The notes below the pieces were generated by a model. The model had not been told where the DNA came from and did not search any database. It was given only the letters and a program-made list of their open reading frames with translations. Below are positions 1 through 10,860 of a DNA stretch of 64,000 nucleotides, one piece after another (the first letter of the stretch is position 1; each line of letters begins with the position of its first letter). This DNA is from Neonectria sp. B-13 (Eukaryota; Ascomycota; Sordariomycetes; Hypocreales; Nectriaceae), in assembly GCA_002682825.1 (NCBI GenBank), contig NOKP01000002.1, positions 2,237,132 to 2,301,131 on the forward strand, in the 5' to 3' direction. A program made the translations under genes and the position numbers.

Positions 1-2558
1 TCTGGCACCTGGCACCTTGAAGGGAAGTTCTCTTCTCCTGGTCGAAAGACGAGAACCGTCTTCCACCGAGGCTGCCTTGAACACGCACCCTAGGATATTC
101 TTTCGGAGTGTCTCAGCTTTGTTGGACAAAGGCGTGGTTATGGGTTTATGGGGCCATGTTCCACGCAGATCGATTCCATGGCCAAGGAAGGATCTGGGAG
201 TCTGATCTCGCGGCAAAGAGGCTGTGGAAATGGAAGATTCAGCCGCAAGTTGCAAACTCATTAATATACGTACCCTGGGCTCCTGGATTTCGACCGCACT
301 AATAAGGTACTTAGGTAGGGTGCATCGCGCAAACCAGGCTGGCCTGAAAGACAAGGGGAGACGATTGAAAGATTGGTAGACAGACCAGTCAGCGCGCTTG
401 ATTAAACCGGAATATCTTTCTTTGCATCCCGTCCTGCACTTGTCGTTGCTTTTGGCTCTGGGAGCCGGAGGCACGCATCGCTCGCAGGACACTCGTTTAC
501 TTTGCTTCATTGGAGGCAAGGGAGGAATGGGACATGCAACCACCAGAAGGTTGGATGGGAAAGGTATGAATTACTTTTTAGCAGCTGACCTAGGATTGGG
601 GTTGGCTGTTCTAACTGCTTTCGCGATCTGTTTTGGAGAGAAGGTCTAACTACCTGGTATTCATAACGCATGAATCACATACACAGGGACGTTGCCCTAA
701 TGTCTGCCACGGCCACGCACAAAGGATTAACTCAGGTAGGACCAGAGCAGATATGCCTACCTGAGGTACCTTATGCTCATCCAACGCCCGGGCTTGCAGT
801 CATGATGGTGCCACTAGCGGAAACTGGACGAGGGGATGCATGGAGAGCCTGACTTCCTGCTGAAAAAGCAATATGAGACCTCTTAGAATGAACATAACTG
901 GACTGCTTAGGCGAAGGGCGCAGGCTGGCCCGGAGCCATTGGACGTTCCCATCAAAGACCGCCTTTTCGAAATGCAGCATCGCTGTGGGCATCAGGGTCA
1001 AAGCTGCGCGGGCTGTCACAAATCGAATCTGGTCCGCAGCATCCACATCAGCTCACCCCGAGGACTGCACACAAGCGCTCAACCCCGCAAGAAGGTCATT
1101 GGCTCCGCGGCTATCTTCCTGGTCGATGAATTGCCCCGTTTGGATAGCTGCATTTGAGTCAAAACTGCGGGGATGGGAGTTGAAGCTGCCAAGCCAGGCT
1201 GGCGGTTGAACCGTGTCTCTGGATGTCTGGGAAGAACCAGGAAACCAAAGCAAGCCACTCGCAGGCTGCATTAGACTTGGCTTTCGTTATAGTAGCAAAG
1301 CATAAGAGCGGGACAAATCCCTCTCACGGCGTGTCTCGCAGGAGTCCTCGTCCTCGTCCTCGTCCTGTTGCTTGAGTAAGTAAATGATTGGACGATAGCT
1401 GCCATCCATTCCCCTATTTCACCACTTTTCAAGTATGATTAAAACGAGAGATTCTCCTGCATACCAGTCTATTTGAACAAATTTGATCCTGCTTCTGGAT
1501 TTTGGGCTATAGCGTTGATTTGTTGCAGAGAAGTGACCGACGCTCGACGGGCATGCTATTGACCGCCGCTCCTTTTACGACGACGCCAAAGCAGAGGACC
1601 AGGTACGCAAACACAAAGAGGCACAAAGAATTCCTTTGTTGATATGATAAAGTGCTAAATCTGATCTGTCTTGCAGAGATTACTCCGGGCTCGTTGAATA
1701 AAGCTACCTCCTCGTTGCTTGGCCTCGAACCAAGCATCAGAGTGGCTTCCATTGCGCGGGACGCACTCTCGACTGCATAAATATTCATTCTATTGATTTC
1801 TTTCTACCTCACCCGGGTGATCTAGCACCTCTGCAGCAAGGAATATTGTTTCCTGACATCACCGGCAATAAACATTTCTGCTCATCCTGGACCTGCATCC
1901 CTACCCGTACAACGGTGAACTCTCCTCCACCCCTTTGGCCTTTTTTTTAAGCAGCCGCAACGCGACTCGGCGCGACTCTGAAAAAACAATAGCACGCGGT
2001 ACATCACCAATTCATTGTTCTGCGGCTCTCACATTCACCACAGGACATTCTCACAGCTTTGTCAAGAACGCCCTGCGTGCCGGCTGCCGGCTGCCTGCTA
2101 CCAGCTGCCAACAAACACGTCCGACTGGGCTGCCAGCTGCAACACCGCCGTCACTGTCACCTTTGCTGTCACCGACTGCTCGCTGCCAGCTGCCAGCTGC
2201 CCGTTATTCACGCCCACCTACATATTTAAATCTTGCCCTGGGTCGCCCACTTCTTCCTTCTACCTTCTCTCCTCCATACCTTCTACTCTTCACCTTCCTC
2301 CTCCTTACATCTCCTCTTTCCCTCTTTCTCCCCCAACTCGATCGGGTGTCGACAGCGCCTTCATACACAACGTCCATACATCCCTTTACCTTCCGAGCAC
2401 TTTCTTAATTACTACTCACTCCTACCTTGCCGTGACCATATTCCTCACAATCATACTTGGCCCTTCCCCTTTTGGAGCTTGAGCACATTATTTGCTACCA
2501 ACCTAACGACGGCCCGGAGACTCTCACCTTCCTTTAATATAGAAACTTGCAGGCTTAG
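1..2558. other. Gene-free upstream region of the RRM gene
   Basis: I see no convincing gene here. The open frames are short, overlap on both strands and resemble no family. The interval holds a (TCCTCG)n microsatellite at about 1345-1366, a cluster of CAGCTGCC-type repeats at about 2077-2205, and a strongly pyrimidine-rich stretch from about 2230 to 2480. CT-rich stretches of this kind commonly precede highly expressed fungal genes, so the right half is probably the promoter and first leader exon of the RNA-binding protein gene that follows. Confidence 0.6.
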
Positions 2559-3399
2559 GTAAGTGTTTCCTACTCCTCCTCCATCCTTTCTCGCCATCCT
2601 CTGCCAGCCTCCCTTCTCTTCTCTTCCTCCTCTCCCATCCTCCATTTTTCTTCTTCTCACATCCCCACTGGTTCTCGCCACTCTCCTTCAAGCCAGCCTC
2701 CCGTGGTGGCCGATCTTTTCTGAACCCCATCTTGCTCGATAGCTTGTTCTATCTTACTTACTCTCGCTTCATCTCAGAGTCTTGGTACCCCAGCATTTGC
2801 CGTTGTTGGTCTTTCCCCTCGGGATCCTCTTCGTACCACCAGGTAGTTGGCGCTCCGTCAACGGTGAGTTCAATGTCCCATTTATTTGTCTAGATTCCTT
2901 TTGTCTTCTCTCTGCTCTCTCCTTCTCTTTGGTCTTGCTTCTAGGCCGGCTTGGTATGGTCATTGGCCGTGACATTCTGCACGACCTTCACAACTTTTCT
3001 TCCATTTAGCTACCCTCAACCTATTTCCTTGCCCACATTCTGCTCGGCCATCTGCCCATTCTTCTCTTGAACTTACGCGCCTCCCAGACCAGTCCTAACT
3101 TGACCTTGCAACAGAATCTTTGCACTACACCTTGATCATTCGCCATTTCCAACAACTTCCGAGAAGTTGATCTGTTGCCAGTGAGGTAAGTACAGCATGC
3201 TATTCATGGCCCCTGACCCGTCACGGATGAGTCGACAGACGTCATTCGGATATTTAGCTACCACTTCTCATCGTCACCGATACCTTTCCGTGCTTGACTG
3301 CACAGATACTCTTTTTGAAAAGCAATTTTCTGTGGAATCAGTGGACTGACTCTTTCCGACGCAGATTCACCCAAAAGCTATCATCACTTGACAACCAAG
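2559..3399 (+). promoter_or_regulatory. Probable spliced 5' leader of the RRM gene
   Basis: Three strong donor sites (GTAAGTG at 2559, GTGAGTT at 2864, GTAAGTA at 3186) lie upstream of the start codon. Each is followed by a plausible acceptor: CTCAG ending near 2777, TTCTAG ending at 2944, and GCAG ending near 3364 or CACAG near 3305. No long frame links them to the coding region, so they look like introns in the 5' untranslated leader. This is inferred from splice signals only. Confidence 0.45.
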
Positions 3400-5359
3400 A
3401 TGGAACCCGGCAGTATCGCCCAGCCGTATCTCTCCGGCCAATCAAACAGAGGCCATCACTCCCATCTTGCCATACCTGGATCTAGCGAACACAACGGTAT
3501 GATGAATCAGTTCCAGGGGATGACCCTGGGTGGCATGAATATGGCCAATGGCCCGGCTCCTCTTCACATGGGGCCTTCATACATGCTTGGTCCCGAGGGC
3601 CAGTTCGTCTTGGCACCTATGCCTGCTTCGCAGCCCATGGGGTTGAGCCATTCCAACGAGAACAGTTACAACACTTTTTCTCTCAACGGTCCATATGGTA
3701 ATCCATATGTCGGAATGCCTGTCCCTCTGATGCCATTCACGCCCGGACGCGCCAGCACTACCCACCATCGTATTGACCGTGGCCACTCGGACGTCCCGGC
3801 TCTCGAAAACCGCCGCGGTTCATACTCAACTACCGAGTCTACCCCGCCTACTCCCTTCTACACGGGCATGTCTCATCGTGAGAATGGTCCCCGTGTTGCA
3901 AGCCTGGATCGTTCGACGTACACGACCCCTTCTCCCCAGCAGTTGGGGATGGCGAACTTGCATGTTGACGCTCCTGGTAAGCCGGCTTTGCCTTCGATTT
4001 CCGAGCACGCCCTGGAGGAGCTTTTGAAGAAGAACCCCGCGGTTCCCAAGGCAGTGCCCGCTGTCTTCACCCCACCGGGTCAGATGAAGAGCCTGGAGCA
4101 GAGTCTCGAAAACCGGATTCCTGGAAACCGGAACGTGTACATCCGTGGTCTCCATCCCACTACCGACGATGAGCTGCTTTACCAGTTCGCAGTCCGCTTT
4201 GGCGCTGTCGAGACTTCCAAGGCGATTATTGACACGGGAACTGGGGCATGCAAGGGGTAAGGTTTCTTCTGATGACGTTCTGATGGCTTTCTGACAACCA
4301 TCTAGTTTTGGCTTCGCCAAGTTCTTCGATGTCACCGATTCGGAGACATGCATCCGCGGGTTCTACCGTCTCGGATACGAAGTCGGGTTTGCGAGGGTAA
4401 GTACCTGTTACACCCACCACGTCTATCGTGAATGACGATCTGACAAGTCGTCCAGGAGTCCTTCAACTCTCGTCTCAAGGCGGAGGGAGACGAATTGTCT
4501 ACTAATCTTTACATCTCCAACCTACCAAAGACTCTGACCGAGGTTGTAAGTTACTCTTGAACGTTCCTATCCACGATTAATCATGCTCACCCTGTGTAGG
4601 AGCTTGGAACAATTTTCTTGGGTTACACCATCTTGTCCAGCAAGATCCTCCGAGACAGCATGGGTAACAGCCGGGGCGTTGGCTTTGCCCGGTACGTTCA
4701 TGTTGCGAAACAAAGAGTGTACAACACTGACCCCTTTGCAGCTTTGAAAACCGCGACGTTTGTGATGACATCATCCGAAAGTTCAATGGTGTTGGTATTG
4801 GGGAAGAAGGACTGCTCATGAACATTCGATATGCAGACACCCCTGCTCAGAAGGAGCTAAAGCGTGTGACTGCGGAGCGTCGACAGTTCCGCACCAACGA
4901 GTACAACATTGGTGCCTACGGCACTCCCCTTGTGGGGATGAACCCAATCATGTACGGTTCTCAGCCTCAGCAGTGGCGACGCCCTATCCCGGCAACCGCT
5001 CGTCTGTAAGTCTCAACCACCATGTTCTCTTTGCGGGCTCCATTAACTCAGATGCAGCACGCCTGCCGTTGCTGCTCCCGCATCGACATCCGCGGCTTCT
5101 GAGGGAGGCAGTCGAGCCCGGCCTTCGGGAGCACTCCGTGGTTCTCAGTACGATGGTTTGTCTCGCCGTTATCGGTGCCTTTTCTAATCTCTTGACCAGG
5201 ACGGCCACGAGTTCGAGCGCGGATGAAACAATTACTACGCCCACGTCTTCCGAATGTGACGAAAGCGTCACTATTCATGCGGACACCATCGTTGTCAGCG
5301 CCTCCGTCGACTCGTCTCCGTCCGTCAAGAAGGAGTCTTCTCTCAAGAAGGAAACTTAG
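3400..5359 (+). CDS. RBMS/MSSP-like RNA-binding protein with two RRMs
   Basis: The predicted product is about 547 residues from seven exons: 3400-4256, 4306-4396, 4456-4545, 4600-4691, 4742-5005, 5058-5147, 5200-5359. The first 240 residues are low-complexity, rich in Met, Gly, Pro and Ser. Two adjacent RRMs follow. The first opens with NVYIRGLHPTTDDELL and has an RNP1-like KGFGFAKF; the second opens with NLYISNLPKTLTEVEL and has RGVGFARF. The order and wording match metazoan RBMS/MSSP single-strand-binding proteins. The phrase SSKILRDSMGNSRGVGFAR is especially close. Proteins of this type bind RNA or single-stranded DNA and act in post-transcriptional control; the targets here are unknown. 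The tail is Ser/Thr/Asp-rich and ends SSLKKET. The ATG at 3400 is the first in frame. The last intron (5148-5199, donor GTACGA) was chosen because it joins the frame with fungal codon use. Confidence 0.85.
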
Positions 5360-5805
5360 TAGCATGGACATGCTGTTTGGCATGAACTAATGTTGCGCAA
5401 TCATGTCACTCATTGCATTCTTTCTTTCCTTCCTAATAATCACGGTCTCTTGGAAGCTGGAACTGTCTTCTTACAACATTGAGGCAGTGTTATGCGATGA
5501 CGGAACATGTTACGGCCCAAGGTAGCTGGTACGCTTGATGGCTTGTGTTATGGCCTATTTTATGAGCTCTTGTACTTTAGATTCTAGGGAGGACAGTCGT
5601 GTCATTAAAAGTCTGAAATGTTGGCCTTTGGCCGAACAGAATAAAGAACTATCATCTCTGGTTGAACTTCCCTGTGTCACGATCGTTCGTGTGCAGTAAC
5701 AGCATTTAGAGAAATTACCACGATGATGATGGAACCGAGATTGCAAACACGGGAGCAAAAGTCTTGAATTTGGTGCATGCTTCATGGGTATCATTACATC
5801 TCTTC
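5360..5805. other. Convergent 3' intergenic region, RRM gene and RIO2
   Basis: Both flanking genes end here, so the stretch should hold two 3' untranslated regions. Moderately AT-rich; no gene seen. Confidence 0.6.
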
Positions 5806-5929
5806 TCAAACTGTCAGCTGAGCCATAGATTCATCGACTGGGACTTCGGCATCCCGAGCGTCATCTCCTAGAAGGCCCCCGGATGTCTTGTCGTCGTCTT
5901 CAGTCTCCTCTTTATTGTCCTCCTCGCTA

Positions 5930-5968
<39 letters not shown>

Positions 5969-7083
5969 TCCTCCTCCTCTTCCCCATTTTGGCCCTTCGT
6001 CTCTGCCTTGGCCCTGATTGCGGCCTCTAAATCCTTCAACATCCTTTTGGTAAACCCGGACGCCTCAGCTGACGCGTCGAGTCTTTTGGCGCCATCTTTA
6101 CCCATGCTTTTCTTCGCATTCTTAAAAGAGGGACCTTTCTCCGAGGTCACAAAGTGAAAACGCCTCTCGAAGAAGCGTTTTATGCAGTTGACATCTCGGT
6201 CGAAGTACATTTCTGCATTTTCATGTTCCATTGAAACCATCTGGGGAAAGTCGATGATGATGGGCTCTAATGTCAGAATTTCCTCGCCGTCCTCCCCCTT
6301 CGACCTAATCTCCTTGACTAGAATGTTGAACTCGTTGTAATCGCCGTGGATCAGGCCATGCTTGGCGAGTCGAAGGATAAGGCCGATCAGGTCGGCATAT
6401 AGAGATGCTGGATCGGGGACCTCGGCAATTTGGCGAAGAGGAAATGCGTCAATCAGACTCATGACAATGGTGTGTCGTGAGTGGGCCAGCGGCTCAGGCA
6501 CGGGGAACCCCTCTTCGCGAAGGACCTTCATAAATGCAAATTCCTTCATTGCAGCTAGCCTTGAAAGGTACATCCAGGATCCGGACGACCCTTTCTTGAG
6601 GTAGTCTCGGTTCGACTTGACGGTTCGGAAGGAGATTCGGCCGAGTCGATGGATCTTGAGCACCAGCTGTGTGCCTGTCTGGTCTGCGACGATCATGATA
6701 TCGCTTTCCTTGCCCACACCGATTCGGCTTCCGACACTGTAGACAACGTTTCGCTGGGAGTGGGTGTGAAGAGCGAGATAGTCTAGGCCGCCGTAGGTCA
6801 GACGGTAGCCATCGTACTTGGCCTCCTTTACTCGGGCGATCAGGTTGACTTTGGCGAGGGAAGAGATGCTCCTGTGGACACCGCTGGGCCCGCCGCGAAG
6901 GCGGGCGATCTTTTCAATCAGGGCTGTCGGGACAAGTTCGTGGTTCTTGCTGCCCATCTCGACCTAGACTCTTGTGTTAGATGATCACAAGCGAAACCTT
7001 GATGGACTGGACAGACATACTGCCGCCAGAACACGCCAGTCCTCGGCGATGAGGTATCGCATGGCCTTGGTGTCCAAAATCAT
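5806..7083 (-). CDS. RIO2: Serine/threonine-protein kinase RIO2
   Basis: RIO2 is an atypical kinase/ATPase that acts on late pre-40S ribosomal particles in the cytoplasm. Two exons, 7083-7021 and 6963-5806, give about 406 residues. The first exon encodes an N-terminus typical of the family (ILDTKAMRYLIAEDWRVLAA) and joins in phase to VEMGSKNHELVP. The winged-helix domain fills roughly residues 1-95. The kinase domain shows the RIO P-loop GVGKESD near 103-109, the catalytic loop HGDYNEFN (Asp about 229) and the metal-binding IDFPQM (Asp about 259). The C-terminus has a long Glu/Asp run encoded by a GAC-type triplet repeat, then a short tail ending MAQLTV. The gene is divergent from RPN1 with about 490 bp between start codons, so promoter elements may be shared. 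Without the small first exon the winged helix would be truncated. Confidence 0.95.
5929..5970. repeat. GTC/GAC triplet repeat in RIO2
   Basis: A near-perfect run of GTC triplets on the + strand encodes the poly-Asp segment of the RIO2 C-terminal tail. A CTC-rich stretch encoding poly-Glu follows. Runs of this type often vary in length between strains. Confidence 0.9.
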
Positions 7084-7572
7084 GATGGGCAGGTGTTTCT
7101 GAGGTTGGCCTGCAAATTTCGTAAGATAGAAACGCAGTGGATGTATTAAATTCGTCGGGAATTCAATAGGACGTGGGGTTGGTCCTTGAGATGTCGTCGC
7201 ATGGTGGGGTTATCCTGGAAATTTTGGCGATAAGATCGAATCGATGATGGAGAGCCTTATCTCGGAGATTAATCGGATAACTGTGACAGCACGTGATCGT
7301 GAGGCTGGAGTGGACCCGTTTTGCAGGCGGCAGCGCCTGGCGTAACCCAGAGCTACCTGGATACAGCACAGCACCTTGAGCTTTACCAAGCGGCTCCATC
7401 ACCTTCCATCTACCAAGACGAATACCCACGACCCCATCAGCAACCCGACATCATCACTCAAAAATATTGGCGAACATAGAACATACGCCATCTGAATATC
7501 TCCTTGCGACCTTTCTCTCTCCTCAATCTGTTCTGCGGAGCTGCCACAGGCGCCTAAGCCGTCGAAGTCAAC
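7084..7572. promoter_or_regulatory. Bidirectional promoter RIO2/RPN1
   Basis: About 490 bp separate the two divergent start codons. The interval contains a palindromic CACGTG (E-box-like) at 7290-7295 and several GATA cores (GATAAG near 7229, TTATCT near 7258, GGATAA near 7275). I do not see a clear proteasome-associated control element. Function is inferred from position and motifs only. Confidence 0.5.
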
Positions 7573-10451
7573 ATGGCTCAGGACAGCGAACTGCCCAAGG
7601 CGGCGGACAAGGGCAAGGGCAAGGCCGTCGATGATACGAAGAAGGACAAGCCCGTGGCGAATGGAAAGAAGGAGGATGACAAGACTCAGAGTATGGGTAC
7701 CCTCTTGCAGTTGCGATGCGCCCTGTTGCTAACCAGCACCTAGCTGCCGAAGAGGAGCTCAGCGAGGAGGACCAGCAACTCAAGAATGAGCTCGACATGA
7801 TTGTTGAGCGCTTGACAGTGAGTAGACTCGAAGCGAGGCACCAATGCGCGCTTGCACAGATATCTAACAGCGACCAGGAGTCAAACAAGGATCTCTACAA
7901 ACCCGCCCTGGAAGCGATGAAGACCTCCATTAAGACATCAACGTCATCCATGACCGCAGTACCGAAGCCGCTGAAGTTCCTGCGACCACACTACGAGCCG
8001 TTGACTAAGCTGTACGACGAGTGGCCAGAGAGCGAAGACAAGACCTCGCTGGCGGATGTTCTCTCCGTCATCGGTATGACCTTCTCGGACGAGGATAGAC
8101 AAGACACCCTCAAGTACCGACTTCTGGCCCCGACGTCTGATATCTCCTCGTGGGGACACGAGTATGTCCGGCATTTGGCGTTGGAGATTGGCGAGGTATA
8201 TGGCAAGCGCATCACAATTGACGAGCCCACGAAGGACTTGGTTGATCTGGCCCTGAGCTTGATCCCTCTCTTCCTCAAGAGCAACGCCGAGGCTGATGCT
8301 GTGGATCTCATGAGCGAGCTAGAGATTATCGAGGAGCTCCCTAAATTTGTTGACGAGAACACCTATGCGCGGGTGTGTCTATACATGGCTAGCTTGGTCA
8401 ATCTCCTCACCTACCCCGACAACGAAACCTTCCTTAGGACAGCACACAACATCTACATCGAGTACAAGCAATTTGCCCAGGCCATGGTTCTTGCTATTCG
8501 ACTCCACGATGTCGACCTGATCAAGGCCGACTTCGACAAGGCTGAGGACCCCGCCTTGAAGAAGCAGCTGGCATTCTTAATCGCCCGCCAACGGATAGTC
8601 CTGGAGCTTCCTGGTGATTCGGAAGAGGAGCAGGAGACCTCGGAGTGCCTTTCCAATCTTAAGTTATCGGAACACTTCAAGGCACTCGGTAAAGAGCTCA
8701 ACATTCTTGACCCCAAGACCACGGAGGACATCTACAAGAGCCACCTCGAGAGCAGCCGAGTTGCTGGAATGACCAACTTGGACTCCGCCCGTCATAACCT
8801 CGCTGCTGCCTTCGTCAACGCCTTTGTCAACGCCGGATTTGGCAATGATAAGATGATGTTGGTGGATGGCGAGAAGGAGACTTGGGTGTGGAAGACGAAG
8901 GCCGATGGCATGATGTCAACCGTCGCCTCGATGGGTACCCTCCTACTTTGGGATATCGAAAACGGTCTCGACAAGATTGACAGGTACACTTACTCATCCG
9001 AGCCTGAGATCTCGGCTGGTGCCATGCTTGCCATTGGCATCATGAACTCGGGCGTTCAGATAGATTCAGAGCCGGCCCTTGCTTTGTTGGGTGACGCCGA
9101 CAAGCTGCACCACCAGAACCCCCTGATCCGAACAGCTTGCATCATGGGTCTGGGTCTGTCCTACGCTGGCTCAAACAAGGAAGACGTCCTTGAACTTCTC
9201 TTGCCTATCATCTCCGACTCCTCCCAGGACATGCAGATCTCTGCTATGGCGGCTTTGTCTTGTGGTCTCATCTTTGTTGGCTCGTCTCACCCCGAAGTCA
9301 GCGAGGCAATCATCACGACGCTGATGGACGATGACCGAAAGAGCCAGTTGACCGACAAGTGGACACGATTCCTGGGCCTAGGCCTAGGCCTACTCTTCTT
9401 CGGACGACAAGAAGAGGTCGATGTCATTCTGGAGACTCTCAAGGCCATTGACCACCCCATGGCTAAGGCCACTGCTGTCCTTGCCGAGATCTGTGCCTGG
9501 GCGGGCACTGGTGCTGTATTGAAGATCCAGGAACTGCTGCATATTTGCAACGAGCACCAGGAGGAATCTGATGAGAAGAAGGGCGACGAACTTCTCCAGG
9601 CTTATGCCGTTATTGGTATTGCCCTAGTGGCTATGGGTGAGGACGTTGGGCAGGAGATGGTCCTGCGACAGTTTGGTCACCTCATGCACTATGGCGAGGC
9701 CAACATCCGAAAAGCTGTACCCCTGGCCATGGGTCTCATCAGCCCTAGCAACCCCCAAATGAAGGTCTACGATACCCTTTCGAGATATAGCCACGATAAC
9801 GATCCCGAGGTCGCTATCAACGCCATCTTCGCCATGGGTTTGCTGGGTGCGGGTACCAACAACGCGCGATTAGCCCAACTACTTCGACAACTTGCCAGCT
9901 ACTACCACCGCGACCAGGACGCCCTGTTCATGGTCCGCATCGCCCAGGGTCTCCTCCACATGGGTAAGGGCACCCTGACGATCAGCCCCTTCCACACCGA
10001 TCGCCAGGTTCTGTCCCGCGTCTCGGCGGCTGGCCTCCTTGCCACTATCATGGCCATGATCGAGCCCAAGGAATTCATCACCACCAACTCGCACTACCTC
10101 CTCTACTTCCTCGTCACCGCCATGCACCCACGCTTCCTCGTCACCCTCGACGAGGACCTCAAGCCCCTCAAGGTAAACGTCCGTGTTGGTCAGGCCGTCG
10201 ACGTTGTCGGCCAGGCCGGTCGACCCAAAACCATCACTGGCTGGCAGACTCAGAGCACCCCTGTTGTTCTCGCCTACGGTGAGCGTGCGGAGCTTGAGGA
10301 CGAGGAGTATCTCAGCCTCAACGGCAACATGGAGGGTTTAGTGATTCTGCGAAAGGTAAGCCCATAACGTGCCCCATCGCAACACATGACTTGACGAGCG
10401 AACCATGCTAACATTGTGCCTCAGAATCCGGAGTGGCAGGAGGAGAAATAG
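7573..10451 (+). CDS. RPN1: 26S proteasome regulatory subunit RPN1
   Basis: RPN1 (PSMD2) is the largest non-ATPase subunit of the proteasome base and docks ubiquitin, ubiquitin-like shuttles and the deubiquitinase Ubp6. Four exons, 7573-7690, 7744-7817, 7878-10355 and 10425-10451, give about 898 residues, a normal length. The N-terminus is Lys/Asp-rich and disordered. The phrase TSSMTAVPKPLKFLRPHY is a family hallmark. The centre carries repeated proteasome/cyclosome (PC) alpha-helical repeats, for example GAMLAIGIMNSGV, AMAALSCGLIFVGS and AIFAMGLLGAGTNNARL. The second intron (7818-7877) is 60 nt, in frame and stop-free, so a naive reading adds 20 false residues. It has a GTGAGT donor and an ATCTAAC branch site, and removing it restores the conserved ERLTESNKDLYKPALEA junction. 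The last exon encodes only NPEWQEEK. Confidence 0.96.
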
Positions 10452-10860
10452 ACAAAGAAAGGTTATGTGAGCGAGCGTTAGGGTTGGTCCAGGATGGGCA
10501 GGTCACAGGTCAGACCTCGTTACACTGTATAGTAATCTGTTGTAAGCGCAAACAAGACGGAGAGATCAAATGCATTGATAGACGGTCAAATCGATTGCTA
10601 TTCCGTGTCTCCATTCCAAAGGCAGTCCCGTCAACACAACTAGCGCCGGTGCCCCCAACCATTCCATGCGTGAACATAGGAAGAGGTGTTTGTTAACCAT
10701 GCCATGCCATGCCATGCAAAGTATTTCGTAATCATGCAGCAAAAGTCTATTCCGTAATGCCAATGTCCCAAAGTATCCAGCTATTTCTATAATGCATGTT
10801 GCTTGCTCCTAAAAGAATAAACCCAATATATATCCCAAATCAATCTGGTCGGGAGAGAAA
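10452..10860. other. Convergent 3' intergenic region, RPN1 and OPT gene
   Basis: This 3' flanking DNA of two convergent genes contains a (CCATG)4 repeat at about 10697-10716. No gene seen. Confidence 0.6.

Noticed and set aside
1935..2562. Overlapping 155- and 157-codon frames in the CT-rich leader
   Set aside because: They reflect stop-poor pyrimidine-rich DNA; translations are Ser/Leu/Pro-rich low complexity.
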